Origin: a virus | Length of the DNA stretch: 27,886 bases | IMG/VR virus record: IMGVR_UViG_3300046003_006944 | Location: 1 to 27,886 of that record | Strand: one strand, 5' to 3' | Shown here: piece after piece, positions 19,705 to 27,886 of the stretch | Layout of the letters: each line of letters begins with the position of its first letter | How positions within the stretch are numbered: the stretch's first letter is position 1 | Notes under the pieces: generated by a model | What the model was told of the DNA's origin: nothing | The model's input: only the letters and a program-made list of their open reading frames with translations | The model's database searches: none | Position numbers and translations under genes: made by a program

Positions 19705-20922
19705 ATGGCAGTAACTGCAAATTATCGGACGAGTGCTAACAGCACGACCGAAGGAACTCAGGCGCGTGATGTTTCTGACATCATTTTCCACACTGGTGAG
19801 CCTACCGAAGCCCCCCTGGTCACTCTGACTGGTGGAAAGCTGTACAAGAGCGGTGGGCAGGAGCCCGAAGATGTCAAGGGTGTTGTTGCCCGTGAGGCTT
19901 GCGACAATGTCAAGTATGAGGTGATTGAAAAGGATCCTCTCGCCCGCACTGTCGTGACCAACGGAGCGATTGCCAGCACTACGACTGCAACACTGGTGGT
20001 TGATTCTTCTGCCAACATTCGTGTTGGTGACACCATCTTCAACAAAACCAGCGGAGAAGTGTGCTATGTGACCGCAATTGATGCCAACGGCACCGATGTG
20101 ACTGTGCGGCGCAACCTTGGCAGCTCCTCCTTCGCCATCGCTGATAATTCGGTGTGGACCATCATGGGCAACGCCTTCAAGCAGGGCGGAAGCAAGGCTA
20201 CGCTTAAGAGCCAGCTTGCCGCAGCCCGTGAGCGCTATGTGCAGATCACCAAGCGCAGCTTTGGTGTTACCGATACCGCGATGAACCTCATGCTTGAGAC
20301 CAAGCAGGTTGATTTGTGGGATGAGGAAGCAACCCAAGCGCTGGTTGAGCACAAGAAGGATATTGAGTACATGTTCTGGATGAACCCGCAGGCCGATTCC
20401 ACCACCGATAGCGGCAGCAATACCGTCTATTTGACTCGTGGTATCATTGGTGAGCTGGTTGCAGCAGGCAATTTCACTGATGTTGGTGGCGGGTTGACTG
20501 AGGATGAGTTCTTCGGCCCGATCGCTGAGAAGATTTTCGAGTTCGGCCCCGCACGCAAAAGCCTGTTTGTTGATGCTCGCTTCAAGAGCATTATCAATCA
20601 GTGGGAACGCGCAAAGGTGATGAGCAAGAACCGTGAAACCAAGTCCGGGCTGAACATCCAAGAGCTTGAGACCGGGCACGGCATTCTTGAGATCGTTCTT
20701 TGTGGTGTGTTCGGCAAGTTCTATGGCGACACCAAAAAGGGTTTTGGCGTTGCTCTGGACCTTGAACGCTTGGCTTACAAGTATGTCAAGAACCGTGACA
20801 CCAAGATCGACGAGAACATCCATACCCCCGGTGACGATGTGAAGGAAAGCCAGTACATCACCGAGGCGGGGCCCTCCCTGCGCTCGCTGGCACATCACCG
20901 GGTAATTTACAACGCAGCATAA
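19705..20922 (+). CDS. Major capsid protein, SU10/DUF5309 type
   Basis: This 405-residue protein starts ANYRTSANSTTEGTQARDVSDIIFHTGEPTEAPLVTL, then carries an inserted beta domain at about 95-140 (VRVGDTIFNKTSGEVCYVTAIDANGTDVTV-like), then KRSFGVTDTAMNLMLETKQVDLWDEEATQALVEHKKDIEYMFWMNP and RGIIGELVAAGNFTDVGGGLTEDEFFGPIAEKIFEFGPARKSLFVDARFKSIINQWERAKV. This order is the DUF5309 capsid family, an HK97 fold. AGGAG lies six bases before the ATG and a terminator follows the stop. Confidence 0.9.
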   Translation: MAVTANYRTSANSTTEGTQARDVSDIIFHTGEPTEAPLVTLTGGKLYKSGGQEPEDVKGVVAREACDNVKYEVIEKDPLARTVVTNGAIASTTTATLVVDSSANIRVGDTIFNKTSGEVCYVTAIDANGTDVTVRRNLGSSSFAIADNSVWTIMGNAFKQGGSKATLKSQLAAARERYVQITKRSFGVTDTAMNLMLETKQVDLWDEEATQALVEHKKDIEYMFWMNPQADSTTDSGSNTVYLTRGIIGELVAAGNFTDVGGGLTEDEFFGPIAEKIFEFGPARKSLFVDARFKSIINQWERAKVMSKNRETKSGLNIQELETGHGILEIVLCGVFGKFYGDTKKGFGVALDLERLAYKYVKNRDTKIDENIHTPGDDVKESQYITEAGPSLRSLAHHRVIYNAA

Positions 20923-20927
20923 CAAAC

Positions 20928-20954
20928 GGAGGGGGAAACCCCTCCACATTTTTT
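20928..20954 (+). terminator. Intrinsic terminator after the major capsid gene
   Basis: A perfect 7-bp stem GGAGGGG/CCCCTCC with a GAAA tetraloop is followed by ACATTTTTT. Located six bases after the capsid stop and just before the next ribosome-binding site. Partial termination here would set capsid expression well above later genes. Confidence 0.8.
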
Positions 20955-20969
20955 ACCATGGAGGATTAC

Positions 20970-21479
20970 ATGAATCGTATTATCGGCATTGTGCTTTTGT
21001 TTGTCGGCATTCTGGTTGCCGCTGAGACCACCAGCTTTTCGGATTTTGACGCAGGTGTGAAGCCGTCAAATATCCATGCGGTGCAGATTGTTGATGGCGG
21101 CTCTAACGAGTCTTCTGATTCGCTTTCTGCCGCAGAGGTTCTTTACATTGGCCCGATCAGCCTGACGGCCGACCGCAACAGTCCCATGTACAAGGGGTTC
21201 GGTTACTTCCTGGGCATTGTTACCGGGACCACCCCGGTTGCAGCGTTTGATTACACCCTATTGTCGGGGCCAGATCTTTCTGATACCACGGGAAGCTGGA
21301 CGCTGGTTGATACCCTTACCACCACTGCGCAAAGCGGGTACGTGAGCCTATCCGACAAGGCGGCAAACTACATTGTGTTTCGCGTCAACAACTACGATGC
21401 GACCACCACCAGCTTGCCCAATCCCTGCAATGTGTATTTCAAGCGTGACGAAGTATTCAATAACGACAAGCGCAAATAG
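20970..21479 (+). CDS. Exported protein after the capsid gene, possible head decoration
   Basis: This 169-residue protein starts MNRIIGIVLLFVGILVAAETTS, a signal peptide with a likely VAA cleavage site. ATG 20970 is preferred over 20958 because GGAGG lies five bases before it. The mature part is beta-rich (VQIVDGGSNESSDSLSAAEVLYIGPISLTADR, SGPDLSDTTGSWTLVDTLTTTAQSGYVSLSDKAANYIVFRVNN). The location after the capsid gene fits a decoration protein, but the signal peptide does not fit cytoplasmic head assembly. It is bracketed by two terminators. Confidence 0.7.
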   Translation: MNRIIGIVLLFVGILVAAETTSFSDFDAGVKPSNIHAVQIVDGGSNESSDSLSAAEVLYIGPISLTADRNSPMYKGFGYFLGIVTGTTPVAAFDYTLLSGPDLSDTTGSWTLVDTLTTTAQSGYVSLSDKAANYIVFRVNNYDATTTSLPNPCNVYFKRDEVFNNDKRK

Positions 21480-21486
21480 TGCAACC

Positions 21487-21514
21487 GCCTGCCGGGGCAA
21501 CCCGGCGGGCTTTT
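21487..21514 (+). terminator. Intrinsic terminator after the exported protein gene
   Basis: GCCTGCCGGG pairs with CCCGGCGGGC around a GCAA tetraloop (one G-T pair), followed by only four T bases. It is strong as a hairpin and moderate as a terminator. It is the second GNRA-capped hairpin within 600 bp. Confidence 0.7.
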
Positions 21515-21527
21515 CCTGTTTGGGGGA

Positions 21528-21812
21528 ATGATGAAAGGTAAAAAGACAAACGACGGCCACGCTGGAATTATCCCGGCTGTGCGCGATTCAAAGGCTGATA
21601 TTGAGGCGCTTGAGCGCATGCCTGTACCACCTGTTGAGGATAAAGAAGAGTGCTTTGTGTTCCTTGGGTGCGGCACGCATTTGGTATCTGTTGGGCAGGA
21701 AAAGAAGCGCGTTGAGGTTGAGTTTGCAGCGGTGAATGGGTACAAGTTCAAGACGGCCAACCGTGCAGTTGCCGATGCTCTAATCGCTCGCGGATTTAAG
21801 CAGGTGTCATAA
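21528..21812 (+). CDS. Small protein before the head-tail adaptor, unknown
   Basis: Ninety-four residues starting MMKGKKTNDGHAGIIPAVRDSK; the second Met may be the start. The C-terminal half is a small alpha/beta unit (ECFVFLGCGTHLVSVGQEKKRVEVEFAAVNGYKFKTANRAVADALIARGFKQV). The gene follows GGGGGAATG and shares one base with the adaptor start (TAATG). It may be a virion accessory. Not recognised. Confidence 0.65.
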   Translation: MMKGKKTNDGHAGIIPAVRDSKADIEALERMPVPPVEDKEECFVFLGCGTHLVSVGQEKKRVEVEFAAVNGYKFKTANRAVADALIARGFKQVS

Positions 21813-22438
21813 TGGCGCTGTCTTTTGAAAACTTGCGCAATCGCATGACGCGAGATTTTAAACTGCTCGGGCTAACCGATACGGCAACGCAAACAGATGT
21901 TGTGTGTGATGCTGTCGGGGAGTTCCTTGAAAAAATGGATGTGCCAGTGATAGCTGCGGCACTTTCAGTGAGCCCCGGCGTAGCTTTGTACTCCATCCCG
22001 GCAACCATCGATAAAATAGTGGATGTGCGCGATGAGTCCGGCGAGAGCGTCAACTACTCAATTGACACCACGACAGACACTATTGCCTTAGCAACCGCCC
22101 CGGCCGACGCTGCATCCTACACGGTGTATGGCACAACTCAAAATGTGCGCAGCAACCTTGACGCTGTTGTTGCTGCAATCCCTGAGAACGATGAGCACGT
22201 TTTGTATGCATACGTGAGAGCTGCGGCATACGAGTGGGCGCACCATGACAAGGCCCCAGGATTATGGCAGAAGGCTCGCGCAAAGGCTACTGCACGGCGC
22301 AAGAGTAAGAATCGGGCATTGAATGTGAGCGGGCTCACAGTGCGTCAGCGGGATGTGCGGGGGCGCTACATCGACGATCTGTATAGTGAGCAGGGGTATA
22401 CGCCATCTGTATCAACTCAATTTGAGAGCGATCTGTAA
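21812..22438 (+). CDS. Head-tail adaptor-like protein
   Basis: This 208-residue protein has an N-terminal helical part (FENLRNRMTRDFKLLGLTD...VVCDAVGEFLEKMDVPVIAAALSV), a beta domain (about 55-110) and a helical C-terminus (DEHVLYAYVRAAAYEWAHHDKAPGLWQKARAKATARRKSKNRAL, then RDVRGRYIDDLYSE). The adaptor of P22-type podoviruses has a similar helical body and extended tail. The location after the capsid genes and before a large beta-rich tail protein supports this role. Confidence 0.65.
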   Translation: MALSFENLRNRMTRDFKLLGLTDTATQTDVVCDAVGEFLEKMDVPVIAAALSVSPGVALYSIPATIDKIVDVRDESGESVNYSIDTTTDTIALATAPADAASYTVYGTTQNVRSNLDAVVAAIPENDEHVLYAYVRAAAYEWAHHDKAPGLWQKARAKATARRKSKNRALNVSGLTVRQRDVRGRYIDDLYSEQGYTPSVSTQFESDL

Positions 22439-24279
22439 TGGGAAACAACACCCGCTTCCAGTATTCCAAATACTATCACATTGATGGTGGGATTGATGAA
22501 TACCATCCTCCCGGTGAAATCGCTGACAACAAGGCGCAGTCCGGGCATGATATTCACATTGTCGGCAAAAAGGTTGTCATGCGGCCGGGCAGGACGCTGT
22601 GGAGCGATCAGACGCTACCTGGGGTTGTGCGCGGGGTTGCAGAGTTCATCGATGCAAGCGGCAACTCAAAAATTATCGTTGCCTCAGATGGCAAGCTGAT
22701 AAACGTCACAGCAACAGCTCAAACTAACCTTGCCACAGGCATGGTCAATGAGGGGGTGCACTTCACCTCGCACCGTGGCAAGCTGTTTGTGAATGGTGCG
22801 ACAACTCAGAAAAAATATGATGGGAGTGCCGTTGACCCGGTTGGGCTATCCGCACCGGGCACGACTCCAACAGCAGCATCTGGTGCAGTAGGAGCATTGA
22901 CGGGCAGCTATTCTGTTAAGGTCACATTTGCCATTGAAAGCGCAGGGGTGACACTGTATGAAAGCAATCCGTATGATGCCAGTAACACGGTTGCATTGAC
23001 AGCCAGGCAGTTGTCATTAAGCAGCGTGCCAGTATCGGGCGATACACGGGTAACGCACCGCTATATCTACCGCACTGTGGCTGGTGGGTCGAAGTGGTTT
23101 TTCGATGGGAAGATTGCAGATAACACGACCACGACCTACACCAGCACTCAGGCTGATTCAACGCTTGGGCGGCTTGTTGAGACAAACCACGGGCATCCAG
23201 TGACCGCTCCGGTGTGTGTCGGCGTGAATGAGCGGCTTGCATGGCTGGATGGTAACAAGGTCAGGCTGAGTGAGGCTAACGTATCCAACGCATACATGGA
23301 GTATCAGGTATCAACCCGCTTTTGGGAAATCCCCGGCAATGGAAAGGGCGTTGGGCTGGCTGCAGTCTACAATCAGGCCAGCGGGCGGCAGGATCTATAT
23401 GTGTTCGCCGATGATTCAATCTCTGTGCTGCCTGGGGGAAACCCAAATGAGCCGCTACAGATGGTTGTTGATACGGTCGGGTGCGCTCAACACGATAGTA
23501 TTGCGGTTTACAATGGGGCGATAGTTTTTCTAAGCAACAGGCAATCAGTCTGCATGCTGGTTGGCGGGCGCGTTGTTGATTTGACTTCTCGCAACATCCC
23601 GGTGTCGATGATTCGCACGCTCAATAATGCGTCTGCACGAGGTGCGATAATTTACACAAACTACTATGCTCTGTGCATGCGGGATGATTCCGGCAAGCTC
23701 TACAACCACAAGGTGTGGGTGTGTGACTTGTCGCGCATTAGAGAGGTTGAGCCGGGGCGAGCTGATGGCGTGTGGTATCCATGGAACATTGATGCTGAGT
23801 ATATCGTTGAGCGCAAAGACGGCACGATTCTGGCCGTTGACAACAATACAAAGCGCATTTGGAAATTATCACTTGAAACACGGGCAGACTCGCAGACGGA
23901 TGGAAGCACAGTTGCCATTGAGCCACATGTTAGAACGAAGAACTTCTTCTCAGATTCAATGCTGGTGATGAAGCAGCCGCGCATGCTGAGTATTAGGGGA
24001 AAATTCCAGCTCCCGATCATGGTTACGCCATACGCATACCAGGGTTTTGCCAATGATGAAATGTACTTCCAGACGGTGGAAGCCGTGGCTGTATTTGGTG
24101 CATATATACTTGGTGGAGCCCCAACGACAAAAGCGATAGAGGAGCTGGAAGCCCCTATCCCCTACAGTTGTGTTGGCAATACATTTTCGTTTCTTTTCGT
24201 CCAAGAGGCTACCGGAGATCAGTACTTTGAGATCGACGGCTATCTGTTTACCTATAGCACTTTTCAGAGGCAGCTATGA
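22438..24279 (+). CDS. Large beta-rich tail nozzle or stabilisation-like protein
   Basis: This 613-residue protein starts GNNTRFQYSKYYHIDGGIDEYHPPGEIADNKAQSGHDIHIVGKKVVMRPGRTLW and has repeated beta units typical of a propeller (AEFIDASGNSKIIVASDGKLINV, GVHFTSHRGKLFVNGATTQKKYDG, VGVNERLAWLDGNKVRLSE, YNQASGRQDLYVFADDSISVL, VCDLSRIREVEPGRADGVWYPW, TILAVDNNTKRIWKLS). The position after the adaptor and before the fibre matches nozzle or gp10-like proteins of short-tailed phages. The propeller is inferred by pattern. Confidence 0.6.
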   Translation: MGNNTRFQYSKYYHIDGGIDEYHPPGEIADNKAQSGHDIHIVGKKVVMRPGRTLWSDQTLPGVVRGVAEFIDASGNSKIIVASDGKLINVTATAQTNLATGMVNEGVHFTSHRGKLFVNGATTQKKYDGSAVDPVGLSAPGTTPTAASGAVGALTGSYSVKVTFAIESAGVTLYESNPYDASNTVALTARQLSLSSVPVSGDTRVTHRYIYRTVAGGSKWFFDGKIADNTTTTYTSTQADSTLGRLVETNHGHPVTAPVCVGVNERLAWLDGNKVRLSEANVSNAYMEYQVSTRFWEIPGNGKGVGLAAVYNQASGRQDLYVFADDSISVLPGGNPNEPLQMVVDTVGCAQHDSIAVYNGAIVFLSNRQSVCMLVGGRVVDLTSRNIPVSMIRTLNNASARGAIIYTNYYALCMRDDSGKLYNHKVWVCDLSRIREVEPGRADGVWYPWNIDAEYIVERKDGTILAVDNNTKRIWKLSLETRADSQTDGSTVAIEPHVRTKNFFSDSMLVMKQPRMLSIRGKFQLPIMVTPYAYQGFANDEMYFQTVEAVAVFGAYILGGAPTTKAIEELEAPIPYSCVGNTFSFLFVQEATGDQYFEIDGYLFTYSTFQRQL

Positions 24280-26075
24280 CAAGAGCATTTTTGATTGTTG
24301 CGTTGTTGTTTGGTGGAGCTTTTGCAAGTGGCGGCGATACCCTGCGGTGGCCCGTTGATTTGCGCAATGTGCAGGACGGTGATACGTTTTTTGTCAGCCG
24401 TCACATCGCCCCGCTGCGCGATAGCACACAGAGCGTTATCAATGGGCGGCTTGGCAATGTGAATATTGCTACCAATGCCAATATCGGGCAGGATAAAATC
24501 GATAGCACTGGCACAGGGTGGTTGTATCGGTACGGGAAAAAGTTCACAAAATGGTCTGGTGAACTATTGTCGTTTAGAAGTTCACGCGGGATCAATGTTT
24601 TTGTGAACGACACTACGGCCAACTCCCAGCCGTTCAGCATTATCAGTGACAGCTCCGATACGGTTGCAAAGTTTTCAGAGAGTGGAGTTGTGCTTAAAAA
24701 AGGTTTAAATGCAACAACGGGCAGCTTTAGCGGAGATGTAAGTGGTGATGATTTTGATCTGGATTCGGTAACCTGCACAAAAGTCAACAGCGGGCAGGGC
24801 TGGACTGAGATTTATCCGCAGGACCAGAACTTGAGAACTACGGACGGGCCTACCTTTACAGGCGCAACCCTCAGCGGCTTGACCGCCTCCCGCTTGACAG
24901 CCACCAACGCCAGCAAGGGCCTTGCCTCTGTACCGACTCTTAGTAGCTGGATAGCTGGCACCGCCAACCGTATCACGGCAACCGACAACGGTTCTGGCGG
25001 TCTAACCCTTAACCTGCCGCAGGACATCCACACCGGAGCATCTCCGGCATTCGCTCAGCTCAATATTGACAATTTGCGGCTTGATGCTAACACTTTGTCA
25101 AGTACAAACACAAACGGGGATATCAACCTTGAGCCAGACGGGACTGGCTCTGTTGTTACGACTAAAGCGCTGTCTGCTGGTAGTATTTCTACAGCTGGAA
25201 CTTTTAGCTGTTCCGGCAACGCCACCCTCGGGAATGCGTCAACGGATGCGCATGCGATAAGCGGAGCCGTAACTTTTGCTCCTGGGGTACAAAGTTACAA
25301 ATTTGGCAACCGCTCAATGGCAGCATATTTACAGAGCCAGACCAGTGGCGTTGTGGCAGCGCTTGGGCTACATACTGCTGATGGTGACGGGACTGACGCA
25401 CTTGGTATATCTTTGTGGGCTAAAGGCACGCCGCTTAGTTATACAGTTCGCGAGAACTTAAATATTGAGTATGATAATACCAATCGAAGATATTTAGTTT
25501 TTAGCGGAGCTGTTGGAACTGGCGCAGTGCTATTGCCAATCGTACTATCTGCTGCTGGTAACGCCACCCAACTCGTGCTCAACACCGACAACAGCGTATC
25601 GATGAGCGGCGCTCTCACCGCAGCCAGCTTGACAACCGCTGGGGCTTCGACAGTTGGCAGCCTCACTACCGACACGCTCGCAGGAATCACCACAATAGCA
25701 GGTAGCTGGTATCAAGACACCGCCTTTGCGTGCACCTTGTCGCGAGTTGGGTATACCTCAACGCTGAGTTATAACGCAACACACAAGGACTCCATTGGAA
25801 CCTGTCGCATAGTTAAAACCGGGGCGAACTACAACGTGTATTTGTACGATTTTGACGCTATGGTGACCGCCTCCAGCTTTGGTTTAATGTATCTAAAATC
25901 AGTGCTCCCTGTCGCTTGGAGGCCAAACGGTACCTATTCCTGGATGATAGGTGATAACGGCGGGGCGAATTTCGCTACAGGATCCTACGACCCTTCAAGC
26001 TATCGCTGGATGTTCAGCTTTGAAACAGGCAACTCTATGTGGCTGACGGCGTTTGCGACGAGCTACACAAAATGA
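24276..26075 (+). CDS. Tail fibre-like protein with Sec signal peptide
   Basis: This 599-residue protein starts MTRAFLIVALLFGGAFASGG; the hydrophobic core and AFA cleavage motif before SG form a textbook signal peptide. A long repetitive beta part follows, rich in Thr, Ser and Gly (GPTFTGATLSGLTASRLTATNASKG, ITATDNGSGGLTLNLPQDIHTGASPAFAQLNIDNLRL, INLEPDGTGSVVTTKALSAGS), typical of trimeric phage fibres. It ends with a globular tip (about 490-599, Trp-rich). The start overlaps the upstream stop (ATGA). Fibre genes normally lack a signal peptide. Confidence 0.75.
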   Translation: MTRAFLIVALLFGGAFASGGDTLRWPVDLRNVQDGDTFFVSRHIAPLRDSTQSVINGRLGNVNIATNANIGQDKIDSTGTGWLYRYGKKFTKWSGELLSFRSSRGINVFVNDTTANSQPFSIISDSSDTVAKFSESGVVLKKGLNATTGSFSGDVSGDDFDLDSVTCTKVNSGQGWTEIYPQDQNLRTTDGPTFTGATLSGLTASRLTATNASKGLASVPTLSSWIAGTANRITATDNGSGGLTLNLPQDIHTGASPAFAQLNIDNLRLDANTLSSTNTNGDINLEPDGTGSVVTTKALSAGSISTAGTFSCSGNATLGNASTDAHAISGAVTFAPGVQSYKFGNRSMAAYLQSQTSGVVAALGLHTADGDGTDALGISLWAKGTPLSYTVRENLNIEYDNTNRRYLVFSGAVGTGAVLLPIVLSAAGNATQLVLNTDNSVSMSGALTAASLTTAGASTVGSLTTDTLAGITTIAGSWYQDTAFACTLSRVGYTSTLSYNATHKDSIGTCRIVKTGANYNVYLYDFDAMVTASSFGLMYLKSVLPVAWRPNGTYSWMIGDNGGANFATGSYDPSSYRWMFSFETGNSMWLTAFATSYTK

Positions 26076-26392
26076 GCACTCAGATAGTAGAGCTAAACCC
26101 CTCAGCGTCTAAACTTTTTGGGCGCTACAATAGGGGGGATATTATATTAGTATTGTGCGATGCGGCGGCAGCTCCGTTCGATGTGGTGCTGCCCGACCCG
26201 CGCTCCCTTGAGGATACTTTGTTAATCATAAAGAAGGTGGACTCAACGGATAACGCGGTATCGATTCGCCCCGCGCTACCTACCCAAACAATCGACGGTA
26301 GCGCAGCGCTTAGTATAGAGGTGCAGTATAAAGCATACACATTGGCCCCCCACAGCCGTACCAATCAATACTTGATAACGGCGCAGACCTAA
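26072..26392 (+). CDS. Small beta-roll protein linked to the fibre
   Basis: One hundred and six residues from MSTQIVELNPSASKLFGRYNRGDIILVLCDAAAAPFDVVLPDP; ATG 26072 overlaps the fibre stop (ATGA). The pattern LLIIKKVDSTDNAVSIRPALPTQTIDGSAALSIEVQYKAYTLAPHSRTNQYLI is the sort of small domain often fused to tail fibres (DSTxNxVxI...TIDG). It may be a separate fibre subunit or a chaperone. It could be part of the fibre complex. Confidence 0.6.
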   Translation: MSTQIVELNPSASKLFGRYNRGDIILVLCDAAAAPFDVVLPDPRSLEDTLLIIKKVDSTDNAVSIRPALPTQTIDGSAALSIEVQYKAYTLAPHSRTNQYLITAQT

Positions 26393-26401
26393 AGGGATAA
26401 G

Positions 26402-27886
26402 ATGAATCTTCCATCCATCGACACGAAGCGCGGGGGGCGCAACACCTCGCTAACCAACATAAATTTGCCGACCGTTCAGCCCGGGCAGACGCTTCCCCTG
26501 TCGCCCAACAACGCGCCGCAGACCCCTGCTCCCGCGCCGGCTCCGCAGCCGTTTGCAACACAAAATGCAACACCTCAGAATGTTTTGCAGACTGCGCAGA
26601 ACCGCGCTATCGGCCAAGCCAACAGCCCCGTGCAGCAGCTTGTTTCACAGCGCGCGCAGGAGGTGCTCAATCCGCAGACTCCTTTTAACGAGCAAGAATT
26701 TATCCAGACGGCCATCGACAAGGCCAACCGTGAGCAGGCGCAGGCGTTTGAGCAGGCGCGCCAAGCTACTGGCGGGGTGTCCAACGTCGGCATGAACGAC
26801 AAGGCCCTCGGACAGCTCGCGCTACAGGGGCGGCAGCAGATTGCAGACTTAAAGCGCACCGTTCCGATTGAGGCGCGCAACGCAGCTTTTGCCGATATGG
26901 CGCAGCGCATTGAGCTTGGCAACAAGACGGCGGCCAACGAGAGCGCTATCCGAGCCCAAGACATCGCTAATCTTGTCGCTGTTCGTGGGGCCGCTGAGGG
27001 TGACCTTGAGCGCGATTTTAAAATGACGACGCTTCTGGCTGAACAGGATTTTCAGAAAGAGATTACCGGCACGCAGCAGGCACACCAGCTTGCGATGCAG
27101 AACAACGACATTACCGCAGCCCGTGAAACGCTCAAGCAGCAGCTCGCTTTTGAGGAGGCGCAGTCAAAGCTCGGTCGGCAGTTCACAGCAGAGCAGAACA
27201 TGCTCAACCGCGCTTTGCAGGAGAACTTGGCCGCGCTTGATATAAACGGGCAGCGGGAACTTATGACTCTTAAGAGTAAGCTCGACGGCGACCAGTTTGT
27301 GATGGAGAGCGAATTTACCGCGCAGCAAAACGACCTCGACCGCCAGCTTCAAGAGGCGATGTTTAACGGGGAGACTGAGCGGCAGGTGCAGCTTTTGAAC
27401 CTTAAGTCTGAGCTTGACGAGGTGGCCGCTTCGGAGCAGCGCAAACATGAGACGATTATGTTTAACGCTGAGGCTGCGCTGCAAAAGGATATGCAGCTTT
27501 CCGAACAAGAGTATGGTGCAGCGCAGAAGCTGCTGGACCGTAAGCTGCAAGAGTCTTTGCAGACAAACGACATAGCGGGGCAGCGCTCGCTTGCCAAGCT
27601 CCAAAGCGACCTTGAGCTTGAGCGCATGACGGCGGGGCTGAGCAACCAAGAGAAAGCTATGCGGCTTGAGGATGAGCTTGCAACAGCCCGGGCAGACGGT
27701 GATGTTGAGCGACAAAGACAGATTTTTAGGTATCAGACCGACGAGCGTTTGCGGGAGATGGTGTCACAGTACGGCCAAGACCGCGCCATGGCGGAGCTTA
27801 ACACTGAACTTGAGACAGCGCTACGCAACAACGACGCAGAGAACGCGCTGTATTTGCAGGAGAAGCAGAACAACTTTGTTCGGGAG
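26402..27886 (+). CDS. Long coiled-coil virion protein, partial at right edge
   Basis: The frame starts at ATG 26402 behind AAGGGATAAG and stays open for all 495 codons to the end of the window. Residues 1-60 are rich in Pro, Gln and Asn (LPLSPNNAPQTPAPAPAPQPF). The remainder is a heptad-like helix rich in Gln, Glu, Leu and Arg. A turn-like motif N/D-G/D near residues 235, 282, 322, 389, 432 and 477 marks quasi-repeats of about 40-47 residues with one longer step. Such proteins in short-tailed phages are often ejected with DNA; a tape-measure role is also possible. Confidence 0.7.
   Translation, partial: MNLPSIDTKRGGRNTSLTNINLPTVQPGQTLPLSPNNAPQTPAPAPAPQPFATQNATPQNVLQTAQNRAIGQANSPVQQLVSQRAQEVLNPQTPFNEQEFIQTAIDKANREQAQAFEQARQATGGVSNVGMNDKALGQLALQGRQQIADLKRTVPIEARNAAFADMAQRIELGNKTAANESAIRAQDIANLVAVRGAAEGDLERDFKMTTLLAEQDFQKEITGTQQAHQLAMQNNDITAARETLKQQLAFEEAQSKLGRQFTAEQNMLNRALQENLAALDINGQRELMTLKSKLDGDQFVMESEFTAQQNDLDRQLQEAMFNGETERQVQLLNLKSELDEVAASEQRKHETIMFNAEAALQKDMQLSEQEYGAAQKLLDRKLQESLQTNDIAGQRSLAKLQSDLELERMTAGLSNQEKAMRLEDELATARADGDVERQRQIFRYQTDERLREMVSQYGQDRAMAELNTELETALRNNDAENALYLQEKQNNFVRE

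Noticed and set aside
19684-20949. Long minus-strand open frame (421 codons) opposite the major capsid gene
   Set aside because: It is the mirror of a strongly coding plus-strand gene, has no ribosome-binding site and its sequence has no family resemblance; it arises from codon bias in the capsid gene.
27164-27715. Minus-strand frame of 183 codons in the coiled-coil gene
   Set aside because: The plus-strand frame is open for 495 codons with clear heptad composition; the reverse frame is a Leu-rich shadow of it.

Overview
The window is most of the left part of a temperate, tailed bacteriophage, either integrated in a bacterial chromosome or read across its own attachment site. The lineage of the host cannot be fixed from sequence alone. 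The attachment core is the 3' half of a bacterial tRNA-Pro(GGG) gene with encoded CCA. Ribosome-binding sites are ordinary AGGAGG types, and GTG and TTG starts are common. Several exported proteins carry bacterial Sec signal peptides with AxA-type cleavage sites.

Layout. 1-465 holds the end of an unidentified gene, the tRNA-Pro 3' half with its terminator, and two pairs of 11-bp repeats that look like integrase arm sites. 466-9102 is one compact leftward early operon. In order of transcription it runs: small unknown genes, a small membrane peptide, ERF annealing protein, SSB, Gp157-like protein, NinB-like protein, VRR-NUC nuclease, replisome organizer (with iteron arrays inside the gene), a DUF6475-type probable helicase-loader partner, a winged-HTH protein, then after an internal promoter more small genes, a pentapeptide-repeat protein, a Lar-like zinc protein, an excisionase-type HTH protein and a tyrosine integrase. 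Almost every junction is an ATGA, GTGA, TGATG or TAATG overlap, so translation is probably coupled throughout.

9103-9230 is a divergent control region with AGCAAT repeats. It separates the leftward operon from an HTH regulator at 9231. A small accessory segment follows (membrane protein, second HTH protein, nucleoside-deoxyribosyltransferase-like enzyme), with two predicted promoters that share GCGTAA operator-like palindromes.

11301 to the end is the virion region: small and large terminase, small unknown genes, a beta-helix adhesin and a lectin-like protein, portal, scaffold, an SU10-type (DUF5309) major capsid protein, a head or decoration candidate, head-tail adaptor, a large nozzle/stabilisation-like protein, a fibre, and a long coiled-coil protein that runs off the right edge. 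No tail tube, tail terminator or sheath gene appears between adaptor and fibre, which favours a short-tailed (podovirus-like) particle. No lysis genes are recognisable; they probably lie to the right.

The most unusual points are three proteins in the virion operon with clean Sec signal peptides, a replication origin candidate built from a 15-bp and an 11-bp array inside the replication gene, a duplicated promoter block driving two parts of the leftward operon, and adhesin-like genes placed between terminase and portal.
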